Of a DNA stretch of 64,000 bases, positions 57,441 to 64,000 are shown one piece after another (within the stretch, counting starts at the first letter, position 1; each line of letters begins with the position of its first letter). The notes under the pieces are model-generated. The model saw only the letters and a program-made list of their open reading frames with translations. It was not told the DNA's origin and made no database searches. The position numbers and the translations under genes were made by a program. The stretch is from Rhodoferax aquaticus (GTDB taxonomy: Bacteria; Pseudomonadota; Gammaproteobacteria; Burkholderiales; Burkholderiaceae_C), in the NCBI RefSeq assembly GCF_006974105.1, contig NZ_CP036282.1, positions 3,100,001 to 3,164,000 of the forward strand, in the 5' to 3' direction.

Positions 57441-60400
57441 TCAGGTGGTTTGTGGAACAGCTTTTTTGCCGCGCACCCAGCCTACCACGCGGGCGGTAAA
57501 GTGTTCAATATCGTCCACGATGGTAAAGAAGCTTGGTGTCACCAGCAAACTCAATATGGTGGATGAAATCAGCCCACCAATCACCGCTGCCGCCATCGGT
57601 GCGCGAAAGCTGTTGTCTGCATGGCCCAAACCAATCACCAAGGGCAGCATACCGGCCACCATTGCAATGGTGGTCATGATGATGGGGCGGGCCCGCTTGT
57701 GGCAAGCGTCCATCAAAGCATCAAAGCGGCTCATACCGAAATCGCGCTGGGCCATGATGGCGTACTCCACCAACAAAATCGAGTTTTTGGTAGACACACC
57801 AATCAGCATCACCAGTCCAATGAACGAGGGCATGGAGAGCATCTTGCCGGTGACCAAGAGCCCAACGAACGCACCGCCAAACGACAAAATGACAGACGGG
57901 AAGATGGTGATGGGGTGCAAAAAGTCTTTGAACAGCAGCACCAGCACGATGTAGATACACAACACCCCGGTCAACATGGCCATGCCAAAGCCGGCCACCA
58001 TCTCCGCTTGCACTTCGGCGTCGCCGACCTCCAACTGCTGCACACCGGCAGGCAGGTTGTTGATACTAGGCAGCTTGGCCACGGCTTCGGTCACCTCGCC
58101 CAGTGGAACACCGGATAACTCCACCTCAAAATTCACGTTGCGCACCCGGTTCAGCCGGCTAATAACCGCAGGCCCCCCTGATGTCTCAAGTGTGGCGACT
58201 TGGTTCAAGGTGACAGACCCTTTGGCACCCGGCACCATGAGTCGGCCCAGCAAGTCCAAGTCTTTGCGCGCGTCGGTGTCCAGCTTGACCACGATAGGCA
58301 CTTGGCGCTGGCTCAAATTGAGCTTAGCCAACCCAGACTCATAGTCGCCCACCGTCGCTATGCGCAGGGTCTCTGCAATGGCGCTGCTGGTCACGCCCAT
58401 GTCCGCCGCATTGGCAAAGTTGGGGCGAATCGCAATTTCAGCGCGGGTCAGGCTGGCGGTTGAGCTGATGTTGCCCAAGCCAGGAATCTTGCGCAGGTCT
58501 TTTTCCACGGCCAATGCCGCTTGGGCGAGCGCTACGGGGTCATCGCCTTTCAGTGCCAACTGGTATTTTTCTCCCGAGCCGCCCAGCCCCACCTTGATGC
58601 GAGCGCCCGGCAACTGGGACAGTGCAGTGCGCATCTCTGCCTCCACTACCTGTTTACGAGGACGTTGGCCACGCTCAGTGAGTAGTACCGTCAGGGTAGC
58701 CTTGCGCACGTCAGCCGCCGAGCCCCCTTGGAACGGGTCTGAACCTACCGCCCCCCCGCCTATCGTGGTGTAGACACTCTTAACGTCTTTGATGGCGGTG
58801 ATCAATTCACGCGCACGCTCCGCCGCCGCGTGGGTTTGCACCAGCGTGGTACCGGGAGACAGCTCTACATACACCTGCGTTTGAGAATTGTCGTCCGGTG
58901 GAATGAAGCCGCTAGGAATGAGTGGCACCAAGAACAGGGAGCCAATGAAAAACGCAATCGCAGCGCCCACCGTAGTCCAGCGGTGGCTCAGGGTCCAGCG
59001 GGTCATGCGCAAGTACAAAGGCATCCACACCGGCTCTTCATGCACATGGGTAGACGGCTTCATGATGTAGGCCGCCATCATGGGCGTCAGCAAACGCGCA
59101 ACGACCAGCGAGGCAAACACCGCAAACACGGCCGTCCAGCCGAATTGCTTGAAGAACTTACCCACCACTCCGTCCATAAATGCCGTGGGCAAGAACACCG
59201 CTATCAGTGCAAAGGTGGTCGCAATCACGGCCAGGCCGATTTCGTCAGCGGCTTCCATCGCCGCTTGGTACGGTGTTTTACCCATGCGCAAATGGCGCTC
59301 AATGTTCTCCACCTCCACAATCGCGTCGTCCACCAAGATACCAATGACCAGCGACATGGCCAGCAAGGTCACCACGTTGGTGGTAAAGCCCAAGTAGTGC
59401 ATGCCGATGAAGGCCGGAATCGCAGACAAGGGCAGCGCCACGGCAGACACAAAAGTGGCACGCCAGTTGCGCAAGAAGAACCACACCACCACCACCGCCA
59501 GCACCGCACCTTCGTACAGCATGGTCATTGAGGCGTCAAACTCCTCTTGCACCGGCGTCACAAAGTCAAACGCTTGGGTGAGCTCTAAGTCGGGGTGCTG
59601 CGCCTTGAGAGTTGCCAAGGCGATTTTCAAGGCCGCGCCCACTTCCACTTCACTAGCACCCTTGCTGCGGGTGATCTCAAAACCCACCACAGGCTTGCCG
59701 TTGAGCAAGGCCAAACTGCGGGTCTCAGCAATCGTGTCTTTCACGGTAGCCACTTCGTCCAAGCGCACGCGCTTGCCATTCGACAAGGTGAACTCTAAGC
59801 GCGACAGCTCTTGCACGGTACCCACCGTGGCTAGCGTACGCATGGGTTGCTCAGAGCCCCCGAGGTCTGCGCGACCGCCCGCACTTTCGGTCTGTACCAA
59901 TCGCAGCTGGCGAGACACGTCGGCTGCGGTGGCACCCAAGCCCTGTAGCTTGAGAGGGTCTAAAGCGACCTGCACTTCGCGGGTCGCGCCGCCCACTCGA
60001 ACGACGGAGCCAACCCCCTTCACGCCCAACAGCGTACGTGCTACGGTGTTATCGACAAACCAACTGAGGGCCTCGTCGTCCATATTGGCCGACCGAACGG
60101 TGTACGCCAGTATGGGGGCACCTGACAAGTTCATTTTGCCCACAATCGGGTCACGCAAATCGCTAGGCAAGTCGCTGCGCACGCTTTGCACGGCACTGCG
60201 CACATCGTCCACCGCTTCTTGGGTCGGCTTTTCTAAGCGGAACTCAGCCGTGATAGACACGCTGCCGTCGGACACGCTGGTGTAGATGTTTTTGAGGCCC
60301 TGCAAAGGCGCAATGGCGTTTTCAAGCTTGCGCGCCACTTCGGTTTCAAGCTGCGCTGGCGCAGCGCCAGGCAAGCTGGCGCTGACCGTGACGGTGGGTA

Positions 60401-60524
60401 GTTCTAGGTCAGGGAAGTTTTGCACCTTCATCGCTTTGAAGGACATCAAGCCCGCCAAAGTAAGCAGCACAAACAGCATCACCACCGGAATCGGGTTTTT
60501 GATGGACCACGAGGAAAAGTTCAC
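57441..60524 (-). CDS. RND efflux pump, inner-membrane permease
   Basis: The 1027-residue protein has 12 membrane helices and two large periplasmic loops, starting MNFSSWSIKNPIPVVMLFVLLTLAGLMSFKAMKVQNFPDLELPTV. The proton-relay acids are in VIGILVDDAIVEVENIERHLRMG. The pattern fits hydrophobe/amphiphile (HAE-type) pumps. It assembles with the membrane-fusion protein and outer-membrane factor encoded upstream. Substrates are unknown. It is 12 bases from the fusion-protein gene and 5 bases from the SGNH gene. Confidence 0.94.
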   Translation of the reverse strand: MNFSSWSIKNPIPVVMLFVLLTLAGLMSFKAMKVQNFPDLELPTVTVSASLPGAAPAQLETEVARKLENAIAPLQGLKNIYTSVSDGSVSITAEFRLEKPTQEAVDDVRSAVQSVRSDLPSDLRDPIVGKMNLSGAPILAYTVRSANMDDEALSWFVDNTVARTLLGVKGVGSVVRVGGATREVQVALDPLKLQGLGATAADVSRQLRLVQTESAGGRADLGGSEQPMRTLATVGTVQELSRLEFTLSNGKRVRLDEVATVKDTIAETRSLALLNGKPVVGFEITRSKGASEVEVGAALKIALATLKAQHPDLELTQAFDFVTPVQEEFDASMTMLYEGAVLAVVVVWFFLRNWRATFVSAVALPLSAIPAFIGMHYLGFTTNVVTLLAMSLVIGILVDDAIVEVENIERHLRMGKTPYQAAMEAADEIGLAVIATTFALIAVFLPTAFMDGVVGKFFKQFGWTAVFAVFASLVVARLLTPMMAAYIMKPSTHVHEEPVWMPLYLRMTRWTLSHRWTTVGAAIAFFIGSLFLVPLIPSGFIPPDDNSQTQVYVELSPGTTLVQTHAAAERARELITAIKDVKSVYTTIGGGAVGSDPFQGGSAADVRKATLTVLLTERGQRPRKQVVEAEMRTALSQLPGARIKVGLGGSGEKYQLALKGDDPVALAQAALAVEKDLRKIPGLGNISSTASLTRAEIAIRPNFANAADMGVTSSAIAETLRIATVGDYESGLAKLNLSQRQVPIVVKLDTDARKDLDLLGRLMVPGAKGSVTLNQVATLETSGGPAVISRLNRVRNVNFEVELSGVPLGEVTEAVAKLPSINNLPAGVQQLEVGDAEVQAEMVAGFGMAMLTGVLCIYIVLVLLFKDFLHPITIFPSVILSFGGAFVGLLVTGKMLSMPSFIGLVMLIGVSTKNSILLVEYAIMAQRDFGMSRFDALMDACHKRARPIIMTTIAMVAGMLPLVIGLGHADNSFRAPMAAAVIGGLISSTILSLLVTPSFFTIVDDIEHFTARVVGWVRGKKAVPQTT

Positions 60525-60536
60525 AGTGAATGCTCC

Positions 60537-61733
60537 TTATTTGCCAGTGGCTTGTGCAGGCTTGTCAGCCACAGGTGCCGCAGCGCTAGGGCTGACAGCG
60601 GCTTGCTCGACCACCTTGACGGTATCGCCATCGCTCAAGAAACTGCCGCCGCTGGCGACCAACTTGTCATTGGCTTGCACACCGCTTTGAATCTCTAGCT
60701 GGTTGCCCAGCACCCGCCCGGTTTGCACTTTGACTTGGGTGACCTTGTTGTCGGCACCCACGCGGTACACATAGCTAAAGCCGTCTCGCACCACCACCGC
60801 TGTCTGCACCACGGTCAGGCCGCCAGAATTACCCAGCTCAAAGTCCCCACGGGCAAACATGCCGGGCTTCAGTGCGCCACTGGCCGCCTTGCCACCATCT
60901 ACTGGCCCCAAGATATCGACAAAGGCTTGCCCATTGCGGCTGGCGGCGTCCACCGTAGGCGCCACCATGCGCACACGACCTTTGAACTGCGTGCCCGAGG
61001 GAGCGGTCAGCACCACGTGGGTGCCAACCGTCACGCGGCCCAGGTCTGCCGAGGGAACCTCACCGCGCCACTCCAAGCGCCCCTGCCGAATCAGCCTAAA
61101 CATTTCGGTACCGGCCCCCACCACCGAGCCCACGGTGGCGGTGCGCGCAGAAACAATGCCGCTGTCCGGTGCGATGACCTGCGTGTGTTTGAGGCGCAAC
61201 AACTGGGCATCCAGCTGCGCTTTGGCTGACTCGACCCGCGCCTTGGCGGTTTGCTCTTGGGTCAGATACTGGTTGATCTGCTGCGCGCTGATAGCACCTG
61301 TGCCTTGGACTGCACGCGCGCGGTCGGCATTGGCTGCCGCTTCAGCGGCATTGGCCTGTGCCTCGGCGACCGATGCACGCGCTAAGGCCACATCGGCCTG
61401 CACCGTCTCGGACGCAAAAGTGGCCAGCACCTGCCCCCGCTGCACGCTATCGCCTACGGCCACCGTGAGCTCTTGTACCCGCAAGCCGTTGGACTCTGCG
61501 CCCACGCTGGCTTCTTGCCAAGCAGCGACACTGCCATTGGCTGCTAGCTTGATAGGCAACATGCCTGACTTCGCTTGGGTCACATTGACAGTGAGCGCCG
61601 CTTTCGCAAGCGCTGCAGGCTTGCCTGCGTCTGCTGCTTCACTGCGGGTGGAAATAAGGCCTAGGCCAGCCAATGTCAGAACACTGGCTGCGATAAGGCC
61701 AAGAGTCAAAGGTTTCAGAGTGATTCGGTTCAT
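60537..61733 (-). CDS. RND efflux membrane-fusion protein
   Basis: The product has about 398 residues, a signal or anchor segment (TLGLIAASVLTLAGLGLI), a lipoyl half (AAWQEASVGAESNGLRVQELTVAVGDSVQRGQVLATF), an alpha-hairpin (about 100-185, Ala- and Gln-rich with AEAQANAAEAAANADRARAV), and a beta-barrel part (VLTAPSGTQFKGRVRMVAPTVD). It bridges the pump to the outer-membrane factor. A Pro/Ala-rich tail ends the protein. The start MNRITLKP is preferred over a TTG 27 bases upstream. Confidence 0.92.
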   Translation of the reverse strand: MNRITLKPLTLGLIAASVLTLAGLGLISTRSEAADAGKPAALAKAALTVNVTQAKSGMLPIKLAANGSVAAWQEASVGAESNGLRVQELTVAVGDSVQRGQVLATFASETVQADVALARASVAEAQANAAEAAANADRARAVQGTGAISAQQINQYLTQEQTAKARVESAKAQLDAQLLRLKHTQVIAPDSGIVSARTATVGSVVGAGTEMFRLIRQGRLEWRGEVPSADLGRVTVGTHVVLTAPSGTQFKGRVRMVAPTVDAASRNGQAFVDILGPVDGGKAASGALKPGMFARGDFELGNSGGLTVVQTAVVVRDGFSYVYRVGADNKVTQVKVQTGRVLGNQLEIQSGVQANDKLVASGGSFLSDGDTVKVVEQAAVSPSAAAPVADKPAQATGK

Positions 61734-61783
61734 GGTTGGGTCTCGGTTGAATGCGGTCAATCAAATAGGAGAAAAAGGGAGTG

Positions 61784-63208
61784 CTACTGCACTGCAGCTT
61801 GGGTTGCTGCTAAGTCAAAACCACCGCCTAAGGCGCGGTACAAAGCGACCCACGCTTGGTTGCGCTCTAAGCGCAGTGCCAGTACGGCGGACTCAGACGC
61901 AAGGGCATTGCGCCGGGCATCTTCTAGCTCAACCAAACTGGCGAGCCCTTGGTTGAAACGCGCCTGGGTGGCCGCCAAAGATTCGGCGTAGCCTTGGGAG
62001 GACACCAGCGACTCGGCACTGCGGGCATCCGTACTTTGCAGATGGACCAAGGCCTCTTCCACCTCGCGCACTGCATTGCGCACTTTGCCTTGGTAGGCCA
62101 CCACCGCGTTCTGGTAGGCCGCTTGTGCCGACTTCACGCCTGCCGCGCGCTGGCCAGCATCAAACAGTGGAAGGCTCAGGGCCAAAGGCCCAAACGACCA
62201 GGTCGACACGTCTTGCTCAACGCCACCACTGCTCACGCGTAGTGCGCCGATTGAGCCATTCAAGCTCAAGCGAGGGTAACGTTGCGCCTTCGCGCTTCCC
62301 ACTTGGGCACTGGCCACCACCACATCGCGCTCGGCCGCAAACACGTCCGGGCGCTGAGACACAGTTTGCGCTGGCACAAGCGCTACAGAAATAGGAGCTG
62401 CTTGCGCATTTTTTACAAGGGCCTGCGTCAGTTTCTTGCGCAATTCAGGCTCTGAAATGGCGGTCAACGCCACCAAGCCCTTGGTCGTGATGTCGCACTG
62501 GGCGGCTTGCTGGGTGACCCGGCTTTTGCCATCGGCGGCGCTCGCTCTGGCCATGGCTGCCACAGAAGGTGCGACAAACCCAGCCCTGGCACTGATGTCT
62601 GTCAGGCGCGCAGTTTCTTGCCGTGAGGCTGCATCGTTCTGGCTTACGCCCAATAACTGGTGACAGGTAGACAAACTGAAATAGAGGTTTGCCACTTCAG
62701 CTGCGACCGACACACGGGCGTCATGCCATTGGGCTTGGGTGCCTTCTAGCTGCGCCACGGCAGCGCTGCTGACTGCACGGTTGGCCCCGACCAAATCAAG
62801 CTCCCACGCTGCCTGCAAACCAATTTGCTGGTTGGTGGAGACAGGCACGTTGGGTTGGCTTACGCCACGCGAGGCACTGGCTTGGGCGCTCACATTGGGC
62901 AGCAGCGCCGAATTGGCCAGCGCTTGGTTCGCGCGGGACGACTCAATGCGGGTCAACGCTTGCGACACCGAGGGGCTTACCGTTTGTGCGGCCGTGATCA
63001 GCTCCACCAAGAGCGGGTCGCCTTGCTGTTGCCACCACTGGGCCAATGATCCCACGGCGCCTTGGTGAGGCAAAGGCGCCTCCCATTTGGGAGCTACCAC
63101 GACCTCAACCTGAGTCGGCGGCATGAAGCTAGCGCATGCGGAGAGTGCAAGTGCTGCAGCACTGACCGCACCTCGGCGAAAAAGATGCATAAAAGGAGAC
63201 GTTGTCAT
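61784..63208 (-). CDS. RND efflux outer-membrane factor (NodT family lipoprotein)
   Basis: The 474-residue protein has a lipoprotein signal with the lipobox LSAC (ALALSACASF) and the two repeated OEP regions of TolC-like factors: ALTRIESSRANQALANSALLPNVSAQASASRG and GSAKAQRYPRLSLNGSIGAL, DAGQRAAGVKSAQAAYQNAVVAYQGKVRNAVREVEEAL. It forms the exit duct. The ATG overlaps the TetR stop by four bases, so regulator and duct are translated together. Part of the coding sequence around 62385-62420 resembles the window's intergenic repeat. Confidence 0.93.
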   Translation of the reverse strand: MTTSPFMHLFRRGAVSAAALALSACASFMPPTQVEVVVAPKWEAPLPHQGAVGSLAQWWQQQGDPLLVELITAAQTVSPSVSQALTRIESSRANQALANSALLPNVSAQASASRGVSQPNVPVSTNQQIGLQAAWELDLVGANRAVSSAAVAQLEGTQAQWHDARVSVAAEVANLYFSLSTCHQLLGVSQNDAASRQETARLTDISARAGFVAPSVAAMARASAADGKSRVTQQAAQCDITTKGLVALTAISEPELRKKLTQALVKNAQAAPISVALVPAQTVSQRPDVFAAERDVVVASAQVGSAKAQRYPRLSLNGSIGALRVSSGGVEQDVSTWSFGPLALSLPLFDAGQRAAGVKSAQAAYQNAVVAYQGKVRNAVREVEEALVHLQSTDARSAESLVSSQGYAESLAATQARFNQGLASLVELEDARRNALASESAVLALRLERNQAWVALYRALGGGFDLAATQAAVQ

Positions 63209-63975
63209 AGGCTTGATGTACGTTTGAGACTTGGGGACTTAGGTTTGGCTTTTGCGATGGGTGATGCGTTGGGCTTGCCAAGCGACGGCTTTTCGGGGGT
63301 GACGACAAGGCAAGCTCTACGCTTGGCCTCTGCTTCCACCAAGGCCATGGCGTAGGCGGTGAGTCGTTCGCTGTATAGATCAATCGCCGCATGGCTATTG
63401 ACCAATTGGGGACATATGGCCGAGTACACGTCAGACCCGACATGCAACATCATGCCCAGACTTGAGATGGCAAACGCCAAGCGGTGCAGGTCGTCATCAA
63501 CCCCCACTACGCCCAAGTGACGACCTAGTGCTGCGACCAAGGCAGCGTGGGCAGGCTTGATATTGGTGTCAATTTCTTCCTGCCAGACGCCGGTGGGTTC
63601 GAGCATTTCGCGAAAGTGCAGTTTCATGCATTGCTGCATCAAATGCCCTTGCTTCATTGGCTCCACAAAGCTGCGCAGAATGATAGACAGCGCTTGCTCC
63701 AAGCCAATGTGGGGCCCATCCAGGTCAGCCGGATCAATATTGGGGTTGCTGCGCGGGTCCGCAAACACTGCGCGGTACAAGCCTTCTTTATCCCCAAAGT
63801 AGTAGCTGATGGACGCGATATTCACCTGCGCGGCTAAGGCAATCTCCCGTGTCGAGGTTTTGGCAAATCCCTTTTCTGCAAACAGGGCCAAGGCAGCGTC
63901 CAACAAACGATTGCGCGCCTCAAGGCCATCGCTGCGCATCGCCTTTGCAGGCACCGCCACTTTGGCTGACGTCAT
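63205..63975 (-). CDS. TetR-family repressor of the efflux operon
   Basis: The product has about 256 residues: an N-terminal HTH (LLDAALALFAEKGFAKTSTREIALAAQVNIASISYYFGDKEGLYRAVF) and a C-terminal domain of the CecR (DUF1956) type (ILRSFVEPMKQGHLMQQCMKLHFREMLEPTGVW). A basic Lys/Pro/Ser tail follows. It overlaps the outer-membrane factor by four bases and is the first visible gene of the operon, so it is probably an autorepressor. The true start may be upstream: a GTG at 63993 is in frame and the window ends at 64000. Confidence 0.88.
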   Translation of the reverse strand: MTSAKVAVPAKAMRSDGLEARNRLLDAALALFAEKGFAKTSTREIALAAQVNIASISYYFGDKEGLYRAVFADPRSNPNIDPADLDGPHIGLEQALSIILRSFVEPMKQGHLMQQCMKLHFREMLEPTGVWQEEIDTNIKPAHAALVAALGRHLGVVGVDDDLHRLAFAISSLGMMLHVGSDVYSAICPQLVNSHAAIDLYSERLTAYAMALVEAEAKRRACLVVTPEKPSLGKPNASPIAKAKPKSPSLKRTSSL

Positions 63976-64000
63976 CGACTTGGAGATCCCCACGCCAGTG

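Noticed and set aside
60859..61956. Plus-strand frame of 365 codons opposite the efflux genes
   Set aside because: It spans parts of two minus-strand genes and is Ser/Ala/Thr/Arg-rich without domain signals.
1..64000. CRISPR arrays, tRNA and rRNA genes
   Set aside because: None seen: no regularly spaced repeats, and the intergenic gaps hold no cloverleaf apart from the tRNA-like part of tmRNA.

Overview
The window looks like a chromosomal segment of a betaproteobacterium of the order Burkholderiales, most likely family Comamonadaceae (Rhodoferax/Polaromonas-like). The grounds are the gene order gph-ubiG / ompA / gyrA-serC-pheA-tyrA-aroA::cmk-rpsA-ihfB-lapA-lapB-rfaE1-rfaD, the fused aroA-cmk gene, a tmRNA whose tag ends in ANDERFALAA, and a small intergenic repeat that recurs through the window. 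Genus-level placement is inference from gene content; no database search was possible.

Layout. (1) 1-8724, minus strand: the distal part of a surface-glycan (O-antigen/capsule type) cluster. It holds a WbsX-like protein cut by the window edge, a C-methyltransferase with an 11-G tract, a GDP-mannose dehydratase-like enzyme, a family 2 glycosyltransferase, an FkbM-like protein, a SAM methyltransferase, a Wzx-type flippase and gmd. (2) 9091-11562: mobile-DNA debris, namely a decayed IS3-family (IS407-type) element and a frameshifted tyrosine-recombinase gene beside the 3' end of ssrA. This suggests that the glycan cluster lies in or next to an ssrA-targeted island. (3) 11563-28811: a conserved core with tmRNA, phosphatase and ubiquinone methylase, OmpA-like protein, gyrase A, serine/aromatic amino acid synthesis, EPSP synthase-CMP kinase fusion, ribosomal protein S1, IHF-beta, LapA/LapB (LPS assembly control), two ADP-heptose enzymes, a ComEA-like protein and a fluoride channel. 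(4) 28930-35234: a chemoreceptor, a universal stress protein with a well-placed FNR-type promoter, and a TRAP transporter whose binding protein resembles 2-oxoacid-binding TakP. (5) 35442-41881: dxs-ispA-xseB (isoprenoid precursors), then a Rieske oxygenase, a DMT exporter and a mercaptopyruvate sulfurtransferase. (6) 41899-46939: DUF1631 protein and the lysA/lysR divergent pair. (7) 46994-56082: a signalling block (HTH-receiver regulator, HDOD-pseudoreceiver-GGDEF protein, an alpha/beta hydrolase-fold protein that has lost its nucleophile, a chemoreceptor, a periplasmic binding-like protein) followed by penicillin-binding protein 1A. (8) 56113-63975, minus strand: a TetR-led RND efflux operon (regulator, outer-membrane factor, membrane-fusion protein, RND pump) that ends in a protein with two tandem SGNH-hydrolase domains.

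Main points of interest: the two GMD-family enzymes together with a C-methyltransferase, which suggest a GDP-linked branched deoxysugar; homopolymeric G tracts, one of which could switch the C-methyltransferase and one of which breaks the integrase; the duplicated SGNH protein at the end of the efflux operon; the hydrolase-fold protein without its catalytic serine; the receiver domain without a phosphoacceptor inside an apparently active diguanylate cyclase; structured leaders ahead of the Rieske and GGDEF genes; and the intergenic repeat family, one copy of which supplies the last codons of a chemoreceptor.

No tRNA, rRNA or CRISPR array was seen. Start codons were chosen by ribosome-binding site, family length and overlap with the upstream gene; uncertain ones are flagged.
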